Source: Inhella gelatinilytica (GTDB lineage: Bacteria > Pseudomonadota > Gammaproteobacteria > Burkholderiales > Burkholderiaceae_C). Taken from it: a stretch of DNA of 64,000 bases. The stretch is taken from assembly GCF_016093295.1 (NCBI RefSeq), contig NZ_JAEDAL010000001.1:806001-870000 (forward strand), in the 5' to 3' direction. Shown piece after piece: positions 7,503-17,258 of the stretch. Both the position numbers and the translations under genes were made by a program. The stretch's first letter is position 1, and each line of letters starts with the position of its first letter. Below the pieces are notes generated by a model that made no database searches, had not been told where the DNA came from, and saw only the letters and a program-made list of their open reading frames with translations.

Positions 7503-8450
7503 TCATGTCGCCAAGCCGAGGCGCGGCAGCCGTAAAAGGCTCTCAAACCCCCTTGCTTGCCCCTCCAGCGGATCGACAAACTCCAGCCGCCGCGCCAGCA
7601 GCATCAAGGGCCGGCTGAAGTCATCGGGCCCTTCGGGCTGCAGCACCGGGTAGACGCGGTCGTTCACCAAGGGCAGGCCCAGGGCGGCCATCTGGCAGCG
7701 CAGCTGGTGCTTGCGACCGGTGTGGGGCGTGAGGCGGTAGAGCGCCAGGCGCTGACCGGGCGCGGCGCCGGGTACTTGGGCCGGGTCCACCTCGTGCAGG
7801 CGCTCGACCCGGGTCTCGCAATTGGGCTCACCGGCCTGCACCTGCATTTGATGGAAGGTCTCGTCCTGGGGCTCCACGAGGCGGTGGCGGGCTGTGAGCG
7901 GGAAGCTCAGGTGCTCGGCCCAGGGGGCGATGGCCTCGTAGACCTTGGTGACCCGGCGCTCGCGCCACAGGGCTTGATAGGCGCCGCGCGACTCGGGCTG
8001 CACGGCAAACGCCAGCACACCGGCGGTGTCGCGGTCCAGCCGGTGCAGCGGGGCCAGGTGCGGCAGGCCGAGCTGCTGCTGCAGGCGCACGAGCACCGTT
8101 TCTTGCACATGGCGGCCCACCGGCGCCACGGCCAGGAAGGGCGGCTTGTCCACCACCAGCAGGCGCTCGCACTGGTGCAATACCGCCACTTCAAAGGGCA
8201 CGCGCACCTCGGGCGCCGAGCCGCGCCAATACCAAAGCAGCGTGCCGGCGGGGCAGGGGCTGTCCGGCCCCACGGCTTGGCCCTGGGCGTCCAGCACCTC
8301 GCCCGCCAGCAGGCGCGCGCGCCAGCCGTTGATGTGCGGAAAGCGTGCATGCAAGAAGCCCAGCACATGCGCATGGCCCACCCCCGCGCGCACGCGGCTG
8401 GCGCTAACACCATTGCGGGGCGGGGGCTGAAAGGGGGGTTCAGGCTTCAT
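7503..8450 (-). CDS. RluA family pseudouridine synthase
   Basis: This 315-residue enzyme is predicted to isomerise uridine to pseudouridine in rRNA or tRNA. The catalytic motif HRLDRDTAG (Asp near residue 140) is intact, and HTGRKHQLR further on is the second family signature. The N-terminus includes an S4-like segment (HINGWRARLLAGEVLDAQGQ). Which RNA site is modified cannot be deduced. Its start overlaps the 3' end of trhO by 11 bases on the same strand, so the two RNA-modification genes are probably co-transcribed. Its 3' end faces fic with only seven bases between. Confidence 0.9.
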   Translation of the reverse strand: MKPEPPFQPPPRNGVSASRVRAGVGHAHVLGFLHARFPHINGWRARLLAGEVLDAQGQAVGPDSPCPAGTLLWYWRGSAPEVRVPFEVAVLHQCERLLVVDKPPFLAVAPVGRHVQETVLVRLQQQLGLPHLAPLHRLDRDTAGVLAFAVQPESRGAYQALWRERRVTKVYEAIAPWAEHLSFPLTARHRLVEPQDETFHQMQVQAGEPNCETRVERLHEVDPAQVPGAAPGQRLALYRLTPHTGRKHQLRCQMAALGLPLVNDRVYPVLQPEGPDDFSRPLMLLARRLEFVDPLEGQARGFESLLRLPRLGLAT

Positions 8451-9318
8451 TCAGCCGGTGGGCCCGTGCCAGGCGCCACGCCTCATCGGGCCGCGCCGGG
8501 TCGAACACGTCCGTTGCATGGGTGCCGGTCTCGCGCAGCTGCGCGTCCAGGGCGATGCGGTTGTCAAACACGAAGCACTCGCCCTCCCATTCATGCGCTG
8601 CGCCGTTTTCGGGGGCTGGCAACGTGGCCAGGTAGTTCACGATGCCGCCCTCCAGTTGGTAGACGGTCAAGCCCAGGCTGCGCATCCAGGGGGCGGTTTT
8701 GTCGCAGCGCACGCCCCCGGTGCAGTACATGGCCACCGGCCGGCCCGCAGCCCGCCAAGCGCCCGCGTGCTGCTCTACATAGGCCACGAAATCCCGGAAG
8801 TGCTGCACGCCAGGGTCCACCGCGCCCCGGAAGCGCCCCAGCCGCCACTCGAAGTGGTTGCGGTTGTCCAGCAGCACGGCATCGCCGCGCGCCATCAGCT
8901 GGCGCCAGGCGGCGGGGCTGAGGTGGCTGGCGTCGTGCTCGTCGGGAGGTGGCAGCGTGGCAAACCCGGGCAGGCCCAGCGCCACGATCTCCGGCTTGAC
9001 CGTCACCTTGAGCCGCCCGAACGGCGCGGTCTGGCAGGCGCTGTGCTTGAACAGCAGCGGCCGCGCCCCGCCCGTCGCCAACTCGGCGGCTGGCCCCAGC
9101 AGGCTAGAAGCCAGCAACCGGGCCTCAAACGCCCGCACCGCCGCCGGCTCACCGGCCACCGCCGCACTGATGCCCTCGGGCGCCAGCACGACGAGCCCGT
9201 TCAACCCCTGCGCCCACTCCCGCACCCGCGCCGCTGCGGCCAACGGGTCGGCCAACGGGGTGAAGCGGTAAAAGCTGCTGTGCAGCAAGGGGGCTGAGGC
9301 CGGAGAGGTTGCAGGCAT
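8440..9318 (-). CDS. trhO: TrhO, tRNA uridine(34) hydroxylase (rhodanese-like)
   Basis: TrhO (YceA) uses oxygen to hydroxylate U34 of certain tRNAs in the pathway to 5-methoxy- and 5-carboxymethoxyuridine. The 292-residue product has an N-terminal ferredoxin-like half (VLAPEGISAAVAGE) and a C-terminal rhodanese half with LLDNRNHFEWRLGRF and the active-site loop YCTGGVRCDK carrying two cysteines. The ATG at 9318 gives the normal family start; a longer frame to 9378 is less likely. It leads a two-gene string with the pseudouridine synthase. It is divergent from the response regulator at 9445, leaving about 126 bases for promoters. Confidence 0.88.
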   Translation of the reverse strand: MPATSPASAPLLHSSFYRFTPLADPLAAAARVREWAQGLNGLVVLAPEGISAAVAGEPAAVRAFEARLLASSLLGPAAELATGGARPLLFKHSACQTAPFGRLKVTVKPEIVALGLPGFATLPPPDEHDASHLSPAAWRQLMARGDAVLLDNRNHFEWRLGRFRGAVDPGVQHFRDFVAYVEQHAGAWRAAGRPVAMYCTGGVRCDKTAPWMRSLGLTVYQLEGGIVNYLATLPAPENGAAHEWEGECFVFDNRIALDAQLRETGTHATDVFDPARPDEAWRLARAHRLNEA

Positions 9319-9444
9319 GGGGCCGATTGTCTCGGGGCCCCCGCGGGACTGGCTGGTGCAGGTCAATGAGACCTGCACCTAGTTGAATCCGGGCAACCAT
9401 GGTGCAACACTCAGCAAAGTATCAACTAACGGTCGGCTGAAAGC

Positions 9445-10596
9445 ATGAACGCAAAAAGCAAAATCTTGGTTGTAGATGATGAGCCACTGATGCGCGAGCT
9501 CTACAGCGATGCGTTGTCTGACTGTTTCGAGATTTCCTTTGCTGTTGATGGACTCGATGCACTGAAGCTGTTGGCAGACGGGTTTCGACCAGAGGCAATC
9601 GTCATGGATGTTTCGATGCCGGAATTGGATGGGTACGAAACCTGTCGGCGTATTCGCCAACGAGATGCGGAGGCTCCACCAGTCCTGTTTGTTTCGTCCA
9701 ATGACCAGCTAGAAGACCGAATGCGCGGCTATGACGCCGGCGGCAGTGACTATGTTTGCAAGCCGTTTGATACGGTTGAACTGCTGACGAAGATACGGCT
9801 TCAGATTCAAGCAGACACGCAGCGGCGAGCGTTGCATGCGGAGCGCGACGAAGCTATGCAAGCCGTGCTTAGCAGTGCTGACATGGCGGGAGAGTTGGGT
9901 GTGGTCCTGGACTTTCAGCGCGAATTAAACGCATGTCCTGATGCAGTCGCGCTAGCCAGCCAGCTCTTCGCCGCGCTCGGCCGGTATGGATTTGAAGCCT
10001 GTGTCCGCATTCACAGTCGCGGCCGGATGATTTCAAAGTCGAGCGGAGGGCCGTGCACGGCGCTTGAGCACTCCATCCTGAATGCCCTGGAAGCGCAAAA
10101 GTCTGGACCGCGCATTCGGCCGTTCCAAAGCAACACCAGCTTCAACTTTGGAGCTGTAGTCCTTTTCGTTCGTCAATTGGCAATGGTTCGCGGTGTGGAG
10201 ATGGATCAAGAGTCTCAGGAGCGACATGGACGGGCCATCGACAACATTGCATTGCTATTAGAAGCCGCGGTCTCGCGCCTTCAGGGCATTGAAGGAGAAG
10301 GGGCTGTTCGGGCCCTCGGTGCAACACGTAGCCTTATCGATGTGGCCAGCGAAACGCTTCGCGATGTGGTGGCCCGTAATGAGGCGATGACGCTCGAGGC
10401 TCGTGAAGCTTTTGCCCACCTGCAGGCAGAACTTGATGTTCTATATATTCATCTCGGATTGACCTCTCGCCAAGAAGATCTCTTAACCGACCTTGTCAAG
10501 TCTCACGCCGAGCGCGTATTGGGTGTCCTTGAACGCAGCCGCGAAACTGAGGGCAGCTTGCAGCGAGTGATCAGCGACCTAAGAGTGCAAGGATGA
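9445..10596 (+). CDS. Response regulator with receiver and uncharacterised C-terminal domain
   Basis: The first 120 residues of this 383-residue protein form a receiver domain: acidic pair DDE near residue 11, phosphoacceptor Asp in VMDVSMPELDG near 53, Ser-Ser at the switch position and KPFD with the conserved lysine near 106. The remaining 260 residues hold a helical linker, a GAF-like alpha/beta segment (about 160-260) and long helices at the end. No DNA-binding or enzymatic output is recognised, so it may act through protein contacts. It converges on the hybrid kinase gene with ten bases between stops, suggesting the three signalling genes work as one unit. Composition is visibly less GC-rich than the flanks. 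Confidence 0.85.
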   Translation: MNAKSKILVVDDEPLMRELYSDALSDCFEISFAVDGLDALKLLADGFRPEAIVMDVSMPELDGYETCRRIRQRDAEAPPVLFVSSNDQLEDRMRGYDAGGSDYVCKPFDTVELLTKIRLQIQADTQRRALHAERDEAMQAVLSSADMAGELGVVLDFQRELNACPDAVALASQLFAALGRYGFEACVRIHSRGRMISKSSGGPCTALEHSILNALEAQKSGPRIRPFQSNTSFNFGAVVLFVRQLAMVRGVEMDQESQERHGRAIDNIALLLEAAVSRLQGIEGEGAVRALGATRSLIDVASETLRDVVARNEAMTLEAREAFAHLQAELDVLYIHLGLTSRQEDLLTDLVKSHAERVLGVLERSRETEGSLQRVISDLRVQG

Positions 10597-10606
10597 AAGG
10601 GGTTAA

Positions 10607-13600
10607 TCATTGATCGAGAGATGAAAGGACCGCGGTGTCCGCCGACAACTGCGTTCGCAAGGCCTGAAGGTCGGGCGATTGGTTTGCGCCGATCGCAAAT
10701 TCGACCTTCGCGGCCAATTCGCTAATCGCCCGTAAACCGAGGGACGCGGAAGTCCCTTTGAGCGAATGAGCCGTACGCAGGGCGAGTTCATGCTCCCCTT
10801 GACCCAAGGCATTGTCTATTCGCTCCGCCGCATCGGCTTGTTCACGTCCAAATCTTGCGAGCAGGGTGGGGAGGCGTCCGAGGCGCTTGCCAAGCAGTCG
10901 TTGAGCAATCGAGAGGTCGAAGCCCTTTAGGTCTAGTAATGCTTGTGGAAGCTCGGAGTGCGAAGTCGGAATCGCGGGTGTGGTTGTCGACTCAGCGGGC
11001 CTCGGAACTTGTGGCGTTGATGTCGCGACCGGGTGAAGCCAACGTAAAAGGGTTGCAAACAAATGCTCCGGGAGAATGGGTTTGCTCACATGGTCGTTCA
11101 TGCCGGCCTGCACACAGGCTTCTCGGTCTTCGTCAAATGCCTGGGCAGTGAGTGCGATCACTGGCGTTTGCGCATGAAGTGGCAACTCGCGAATCATCTT
11201 TGTGGCTTCGATCCCTCCCAGCTTGGGCATTCGCATGTCCATCAAGATGAGGTCAAAGGCTTGATGCCGACACAACTCAAGAGCCTGTTCTCCGTCTTCT
11301 GCGGTAGTCACTCTGAGGCCAGCTTCAATCAGCAGGTCATGAGCAATTTCCCGATTGATCTCCATGTCGTCGACCAAGAGGATGTGACGGGCGCCCATCT
11401 TTTGAAGCCGTTGTAGAGCGATGTCGGCCTGAAGGGCGGGTGCGGGTGGCGGAGCCGCTCTGGCGGCTTCAAAGGGTAATTCGACCCAAAAGCAGCTTCC
11501 CTCGCCTACACGACTGCGCACCCCAACCGATCCCCCCATGAGTTCAGCCAAGCGCTTGGTGATTGCAAGCCCGAGTCCAGTACCGCCAAATCGGTGCGCG
11601 GTGGTGGTCTCAGCTTGATGAAATGCCTGAAAGAGGCGAGCTTGGTGCTCTTCGCTAATACCAATTCCTTGGTCTTGCACTTCAAATCGAATTGATGGGG
11701 GGTGACTCCTCAGGGCCTTAGCACGCACAGTCACAGCGCCCCGCCGAGTGAAACGGATGGCGTTGGACAAAAGATTCAGCAGGATTTGACTTACCCGCAT
11801 GGCGTCCCCGTGAAGGACCGCTGGAGCCTCATCCAAATCAATAACTAATTGAATTTCGTTCGCTGCTACTTTTTCGCTCACCATGTCCGTGAGCTGATTG
11901 ACCAATGGTCGCAATTCGAAATCGCTGAATGAAAGTTGCAGCTTGTTGGCTTCAATCTTGGAAAGGTCCAGCAAATCGTTGAGCAGGGCCAACAGATGTC
12001 GCCCGGAATCTTCAACCTGTCGGACCCGCCGAACGATGGGCTCCAAAGCCTCGCGCGAAACTAGATTTTCTAGGGCTCGCAAGTCGCGCAAGATCAAACC
12101 AGTGGAGCCCAGTACGGCGCTCATGGGGGTCCGAATTTCGTGGCTCATATTGGCCAGAAAAGAACTCTTGCTGGCATTGGCCTGCTCGGCGCGTGCGGTC
12201 GCGGCTTCAAGATCAAGGGTTCGCTTCACTACAAGACTCTCGAGATCGCTACGGTGTTTATCCAGTTCTTGCTGCAGGGAAATTTGCTCGGTTACATCTT
12301 TTTGTAGGCCCACATAGTGTGTAACAACCCCGTTCGCCTGCCTCAGGGGATAAATCGAAACTTGGTCGGTATAGAACTTGCCGCTTTTGCGACGATTGAC
12401 GATCTGGCCGCTCCAAGATTCGCCTCTTCGCAGCGTCCTCCACATGTCGACGTAAACCGCCGCCGGCGTTTGCCCAGAAGCAATCAAGCGGGCCCTTGAA
12501 CCTACGGCCTCCTCACGGGTGTAGCCGCTGGCGTCTACAAAGGCTCCGTTAACGTAGGTGATGACACTTTGCGTGTCAGTGATGATGACGCTGATGGGAC
12601 TTTGTTCCAAGGCCAGGGAGAGCTTCAGCAACTCCTGCTCAAACCGCTTTCGCTCGTCGACGTTGAAAGAAGCGCCCAATAAGCAAGGCCGCCCCCGCCA
12701 AATGATGACCTTGAGCTGAAGGTCTTGCCAGTATTCGGACCCATCGAGTCGGGCCCCGCGCCACTCCAACCGCTTATTCACATCCTGAATGCCGGCAACC
12801 CATGCCTCGCGAAGGCCATTAAGTTCTCGAAGCATGTCCTCTTTTGAAAACGGGGCCTCTGCAAAACAGGTTTCGAGCTCCTCCATGCAGGTGCAGCCGG
12901 TTTCTCGCAATAGCTGCTGGTTGACCGCCAGTGGTGCTCCAGTTTCCAGGTCTTGAATGAAGAACGAGACCGAAGAGGCATCGAACAATGCACGAAACTC
13001 TGCCTCACTGGCCCTCAGTCGGGCTTCCGCTAGCTTGGCTTCTGTAATGTCGCGGGCGATACCAACGAGGCCGTAGATATTGCCGTGTTCATCCTTCAGG
13101 GGGGACTTAACGATTGAGAGGGTTCGCGGCTCACCTTCCTGGACCTGAAGTTCGCGAGCTACGGGCGCGCCGGTCTTGAAGACTTCCTCGTCATGGGCCT
13201 CAAAAATGACCGCCTGATCTGGAGGCAAGATGTCTCGATCCCGTTGACCTAAGACGCTAGCTAGTGGCTGGGAGCTTCTGCGTTGTGCGGCAGGATTGAA
13301 CAGGACATACCGAAGCTCTTTATCCTTTACAAAAATGATGTCATCGGAGTGCTCAGCCATGTTGCGCAAGAGCTCCACAGCACGCAGTCGCTCTTGCCGC
13401 TCATTGGAGAGGTCACGGCTTGCTTGTAGGCGCAAACGCTGCTTTTGAAAAATCAACAAAAACCATATACCCGCCAGGGCAAAGAAAGCCACCAGGACCA
13501 CAGCAAGCATGGCCGGGAACGCGGTCGGCAAGATATCTTCGTAGGTCTTCCAGACACCGATCCACCAGTCCGTGCGAAGCACTGCATCTGAATAGGCCAG

Positions 13601-14407
13601 GATGGGTTTGTTGTTCTTGTCCAGAGCCCTGAACGGTTCTCCAGCGCGAGCCTTTCCTGATAAAAAGTGGTCCAGCACCGATTGCGGAGGAAGGGGACGG
13701 TGCCCAAAAACAAGGCTGTCGTCGGGTGCATCTGACGCCGAAATACGAAGGATTCGGTCTGGCGTCAATCGTAAGAGGGCCCCTTGAGTTTCGTTGTTGC
13801 TTTGGAGAACAGGACGAAGGGCAGCCGAAGGCTCAATGGCGGCCAAGAGGAAGCCCAAATCCCATCTTTCAAGCCTTTGTACGAGCACCAAGCAAGCCTT
13901 GCCGCTCCCGTTCTCAAAAAATCCAATCGCCTCGCCGGCACCGCTGCGCAAGTTGTGGATGCGTTTGAGGGCCTCACCGTCGAGCGCTGGCAGGCCTCTT
14001 GGCCAAGCCGCATGGCCGATGTCTTCATGGGAAGCTTGTAGGGTGATGACCTGAAAGCGTCCAGTCGACTTGAATATGTCGACCAAGTCTGAGATGTGCT
14101 GGTCGCATTCGTTCTCACCGGAGCGGCAATGAGCGTCATGGCGCAAGATCGCGTTCACACTCTCAGAGAGGTTCTTCAGGTCGATGAGTCGTTCGGCAAT
14201 CCACCGTTCAACTTGGACGCGCTTGTTGACCCTCTCGATCTGCAATTCGATCTTGGCCGCATCCTCTGCATAGACGAGTGCCTGGTATATGCCAAAAAGT
14301 GCAAGGGCCAGAATGACGAGCGATGCCACCCAGGCATAGCGGAGGTCAGCGCTGGCCTCTCGTAGCCGAAGCCGCCAGCCCTTTGAAATTGAATCAGCGT
14401 TGTGCAA
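10607..14407 (-). CDS. Membrane hybrid sensor histidine kinase with PAS, REC and Hpt domains
   Basis: This 1266-residue kinase has two membrane helices (about 25-45 and 302-325) bracketing a periplasmic sensor region, then three PAS-like domains (about 355-730), the HisKA box SFLANMSHEIRTPMS, an ATPase domain (DQGIGIS, FGGTGLGLAI), a receiver (LLVDDMEINR, LILMDMRMPKLGG) and a C-terminal Hpt domain (AHSLKGTSASLG). It is a complete four-step phosphorelay. The start is taken as TTG at 14407-14405, because GGAGGG (14421-14416) lies eight bases upstream and the start then overlaps the end of the EAL gene; an ATG at 14446 has no such site. It is the second gene of an operon with the REC-EAL-REC regulator. 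Confidence 0.9.
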   Translation of the reverse strand: MHNADSISKGWRLRLREASADLRYAWVASLVILALALFGIYQALVYAEDAAKIELQIERVNKRVQVERWIAERLIDLKNLSESVNAILRHDAHCRSGENECDQHISDLVDIFKSTGRFQVITLQASHEDIGHAAWPRGLPALDGEALKRIHNLRSGAGEAIGFFENGSGKACLVLVQRLERWDLGFLLAAIEPSAALRPVLQSNNETQGALLRLTPDRILRISASDAPDDSLVFGHRPLPPQSVLDHFLSGKARAGEPFRALDKNNKPILAYSDAVLRTDWWIGVWKTYEDILPTAFPAMLAVVLVAFFALAGIWFLLIFQKQRLRLQASRDLSNERQERLRAVELLRNMAEHSDDIIFVKDKELRYVLFNPAAQRRSSQPLASVLGQRDRDILPPDQAVIFEAHDEEVFKTGAPVARELQVQEGEPRTLSIVKSPLKDEHGNIYGLVGIARDITEAKLAEARLRASEAEFRALFDASSVSFFIQDLETGAPLAVNQQLLRETGCTCMEELETCFAEAPFSKEDMLRELNGLREAWVAGIQDVNKRLEWRGARLDGSEYWQDLQLKVIIWRGRPCLLGASFNVDERKRFEQELLKLSLALEQSPISVIITDTQSVITYVNGAFVDASGYTREEAVGSRARLIASGQTPAAVYVDMWRTLRRGESWSGQIVNRRKSGKFYTDQVSIYPLRQANGVVTHYVGLQKDVTEQISLQQELDKHRSDLESLVVKRTLDLEAATARAEQANASKSSFLANMSHEIRTPMSAVLGSTGLILRDLRALENLVSREALEPIVRRVRQVEDSGRHLLALLNDLLDLSKIEANKLQLSFSDFELRPLVNQLTDMVSEKVAANEIQLVIDLDEAPAVLHGDAMRVSQILLNLLSNAIRFTRRGAVTVRAKALRSHPPSIRFEVQDQGIGISEEHQARLFQAFHQAETTTAHRFGGTGLGLAITKRLAELMGGSVGVRSRVGEGSCFWVELPFEAARAAPPPAPALQADIALQRLQKMGARHILLVDDMEINREIAHDLLIEAGLRVTTAEDGEQALELCRHQAFDLILMDMRMPKLGGIEATKMIRELPLHAQTPVIALTAQAFDEDREACVQAGMNDHVSKPILPEHLFATLLRWLHPVATSTPQVPRPAESTTTPAIPTSHSELPQALLDLKGFDLSIAQRLLGKRLGRLPTLLARFGREQADAAERIDNALGQGEHELALRTAHSLKGTSASLGLRAISELAAKVEFAIGANQSPDLQALRTQLSADTAVLSSLDQ

Positions 14408-16001
14408 GGTGCAGGCCCTCCAAAACACGGTGCACCCAATGTTCAACCTGGACGTCGCCCATGGGGTGCGAAGCTAGTGTGGCGTCGGCCTCGTTTGCGC
14501 GTGCAATCTGCACTTCGTCCAGCGCCGGCGTCACGATGACGAGCCGTGTTGCGGGGCAACGCTGCCGAAGGCGTTCAGCGAGCGACCACGCCTGTTCTGG
14601 GTGATCGCGAGCATCGACCATCAGTAGGTCTGGCGAAGCAAGTGCCATGAGACGAATCGCCTCGGGCTCGGTCGTTGCCCACTGCCCCTGAAGGTGTGGA
14701 AGGTGGCGTGCCAGGGTGTCCAACCAGCCCCTGAGGATAGATTCACCAGGGCCGACGGCCAAAACTTGCGGTGGGGATTTGTTGAGTGAACCGCTCATGT
14801 GTCCAGGGCGCCAGCGACTCAGCCAATGACGAAACTCCGGCTCAGGCATTGGTCGTGCGAAAAGGTAGCCTTGAATCTGGTCAACGCCCAAACGGCGAAG
14901 CGCACGCAATTGGCTGTGTTCTTCTACTCCCTCAGCCACCAAGTCCATTCCGAGTCCCGCTCCAAATGAAGCAGTAGCCTGCACGATGCGATCAATCTTT
15001 TGATCCGTACCAAGCCTTTTGACAAAGCTCCCATCGATCTTCAACTCGCTGAATGGCAAGTCCGCAAGTTGCGAGAGGCTGGAATAGCCGGTCCCAAAGT
15101 CGTCGATCGACAACTTGACGCGCATCAGCGCGAGTCGGTTCAGTGTCTCTAACGCAGCAGATCGGTTGGCCATGAGACGAGATTCGGTCACCTCAATCGT
15201 CAGGTCTTCCAGTGCCACTCCTGCTGCGCGAGATCGGCTGAAGACCTCCTCAGGGAGGTCGAGGCGATCTGTGCAATCCATCGACAAATTGACTGCGGCT
15301 CGCATAGGCCATCCTGCCAATTTCCAGGCGGCCAGGTCACGCAATACGTGAGTCAACATGCATGTGAAGAGATTCCAAGACAGGCCTGCCGCTTCCATGG
15401 CAGGCACGAAGCGTGCCGGGCTGATGGCTGGTCCTTCATGAGGTAGCCAGCGCGCCAGCGCCTCCACACCGATGACCTGCAATCCATTGGCATCCAATTT
15501 GGGTTGATACCAGGGGCGAATTGAGCCGTCTTGGAGCGCACGCTCCAGCGCAGATTTATCCAAATCCGTGTGGTTATCGACTGCTTGGCGCAGGGTCTGT
15601 GCTGGACGTGGCTTGGTCGCGTCGCACTGCAGCAGAATGGCTTCTAGTGGGTCCAACTCAGCGGGCTTGGGTAGGCTCCCTGCCATGTGCAGGCCGAGCG
15701 AACGACCAAATTCAACGACACTGGCAAGTAGATCCGGTCGAGTGCCACTGATTAGCAGAACCTGTATTGGAAGCCTCAGGTCCGCCAACTGGTGCAAGAA
15801 ACGAGGCCCATCAGTTTCCGGCATGTCCAGGTCACTGATTACGACATCGACGTGTTGCTGCGTGAGGTCATGTAATGCCGAAACTGCCCGTGTGTGGGGC
15901 AGCACCGAGCCCACTCCGATCGCCTGTAACTGCTCGACCAAGATGTCGAGATAAAGCGGGTCATCGTCCAATGCCAGTACAACACGCTGCTCCAGAGACA
16001 T
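14394..16001 (-). CDS. REC-EAL-REC response regulator, predicted c-di-GMP phosphodiesterase
   Basis: The 535-residue protein has an N-terminal receiver (LALDDDPLYLD; phosphoacceptor Asp in VISDLDMPETDG), a central EAL domain (about 155-400), and a degenerate receiver-like C-terminus. In the EAL domain EALARW, NLSMDC, EVTESR, DDFGTGYSSLS, LKIDGSFV, VAEGVEEHSQL and QGYLFARP are all present, so the metal-binding and catalytic residues look intact and hydrolysis of c-di-GMP is expected. AAAGGA lies six bases before the ATG. The downstream hybrid kinase overlaps its end, so phosphorylation of the first receiver by that kinase is the simplest model. Confidence 0.92.
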   Translation of the reverse strand: MSLEQRVVLALDDDPLYLDILVEQLQAIGVGSVLPHTRAVSALHDLTQQHVDVVISDLDMPETDGPRFLHQLADLRLPIQVLLISGTRPDLLASVVEFGRSLGLHMAGSLPKPAELDPLEAILLQCDATKPRPAQTLRQAVDNHTDLDKSALERALQDGSIRPWYQPKLDANGLQVIGVEALARWLPHEGPAISPARFVPAMEAAGLSWNLFTCMLTHVLRDLAAWKLAGWPMRAAVNLSMDCTDRLDLPEEVFSRSRAAGVALEDLTIEVTESRLMANRSAALETLNRLALMRVKLSIDDFGTGYSSLSQLADLPFSELKIDGSFVKRLGTDQKIDRIVQATASFGAGLGMDLVAEGVEEHSQLRALRRLGVDQIQGYLFARPMPEPEFRHWLSRWRPGHMSGSLNKSPPQVLAVGPGESILRGWLDTLARHLPHLQGQWATTEPEAIRLMALASPDLLMVDARDHPEQAWSLAERLRQRCPATRLVIVTPALDEVQIARANEADATLASHPMGDVQVEHWVHRVLEGLHLAQR

Positions 16002-16263
16002 CTCAAATCCTTTCGCTCGCCTAGATATATAGCCTAATACGGTTGTTCTCGGCGTTGCGAAGCTGGGCCAGCAATGCCGGTTGAATCACACAGGCTAGTG
16101 AGGATCCTTCGTCGTCAACATGGCCAACCGCGCACAAGAACCAAGCAGCCCACTTCCCTGGCGCAGGTGGATAACTTTGCCAAGTCTCAGCGGGCTGTAT
16201 CCCTGGGTTAAGGTTCCGTAGTTGCAGCCGCCAACTTTTCCTCCCGTTCGGCGCTTTTTAGTC

Positions 16264-16614
16264 ATGACCCCACCCTTCGACCCCGCCGCCTTCGCCCAAC
16301 GCCAGCTGGACGCCTACAACGCCCGCGACTTGGAACGTTTTGTGGCGGAGTACTGCGACGAAGTGGTGGTGTACCGCCTGCCGGGCGCCGAGCCGATCCT
16401 GCAGGGCAAGGCCCAACTGGCTGAGCATTACGCGAAGAACCGGTTCCACCTGCCCGAGTTGCACGCGAAGTTGGTCAACCGCATGGTCTTTGGGAACAAG
16501 GTCATTGACCAGGAGTTCGTCACGGGCGTGCCGGGGGCGCCGATGGAGGTGGCTGCCATCTACGAGGTCACCCCCGCCGGCATCAGCAAGGTCTGGTTTG
16601 TGGGGGCGACCTAG
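16264..16614 (+). CDS. SnoaL/NTF2-like small protein
   Basis: A 116-residue protein with the cone-fold pattern of the SnoaL/NTF2 superfamily: helical start FAQRQLDAYNARDLERFVAEY, the strand VVVYRLPGAEPILQGKAQL and a C-terminal strand pair ending ISKVWFVGA. Similar small proteins are often annotated as steroid-isomerase-like or polyketide-cyclase-like, but the function here is unknown. The ATG at 16264 gives the usual length; no strong ribosome site is visible. It follows the 262-base promoter region of the divergent EAL-kinase operon. Confidence 0.75.
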   Translation: MTPPFDPAAFAQRQLDAYNARDLERFVAEYCDEVVVYRLPGAEPILQGKAQLAEHYAKNRFHLPELHAKLVNRMVFGNKVIDQEFVTGVPGAPMEVAAIYEVTPAGISKVWFVGAT

Positions 16615-16723
16615 CCCGATCCCTGTGGTGGTGGGCGTCAGAATTTGCGGTTTGGCACCCCGCCGTGGCCTCCGGCCGCCGTTGCCATCCCCGCGCTCAA
16701 ACCACACTATTCATCAGGGACCT

Positions 16724-17209
16724 ATGGATCAAGACAATGCGCCGGCCATGACCGGCAGCGTGACCCGCCTGGGTGGTAAGTCCTGGACGGCCTATGTCGG
16801 CACCGTGCTGCTCGCGCTGGTGTTGCTGCCCATTGCGGTGTGGCCGGCCTGGCAAGCGCACTGGGCCGTGGGCCTGGGGGTGCTGGCCCTCGTGCTGGCG
16901 TGGGTGGTCTACAAGGTTCTGACGCTGCGCAGCTTTCGCCTGTACTACGACGATGTGGGCGTTTGGGTGTACTCCGGGGTGCTGCCGTGGAACCGCGGGG
17001 TGGCCGGCGTCAAGTGGCGGGATCTGGACGAGGCGGTTTACTTCCAAACGTTTTGGAGCTGGCTGTTCAAGTCCTACCGCATGCGCATTGCCCATCGCTT
17101 CACGAAGTCCAGCGAGATCGTGCTGAGCCACATGGCCCATGGCAACGAGTCGGTCATGGCGATCAATGGCCGGCATCACGAAATGGTGCGAGGCCAAGCG
17201 CTGGGGTGA
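16724..17209 (+). CDS. Membrane protein with PH-like C-terminal domain, unknown function
   Basis: This 161-residue protein has two hydrophobic helices (about residues 23-44 and 48-66) followed by a soluble domain with alternating strands: FRLYYDDVGVWVYSGVLPWNRGVAGVKW cannot be named but is like bacterial PH domains found in small membrane proteins. CAGGGA lies just before ATG 16724, which supports this start over a much longer frame beginning inside the preceding gene. The next gene (S4 domain) begins 49 bases later in the same direction. No function can be assigned. Confidence 0.7.
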   Translation: MDQDNAPAMTGSVTRLGGKSWTAYVGTVLLALVLLPIAVWPAWQAHWAVGLGVLALVLAWVVYKVLTLRSFRLYYDDVGVWVYSGVLPWNRGVAGVKWRDLDEAVYFQTFWSWLFKSYRMRIAHRFTKSSEIVLSHMAHGNESVMAINGRHHEMVRGQALG

Positions 17210-17258
17210 GCCCGCGGGCTGGCCGCTGGGTGGCGCCCATCCCCGCGATACTCCCCCC

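Noticed and set aside
14407-14446. ATG at 14446 as start of the hybrid kinase
   Set aside because: No ribosome site precedes it and it would enlarge the overlap with the EAL gene, whereas TTG 14407 has GGAGGG eight bases upstream.
16002-16263. Promoter search in the gap before the EAL-kinase operon
   Set aside because: TATATA-like bases are present near 16025 and AAAGGA sets the start of the EAL gene, but no convincing -35 partner could be placed.
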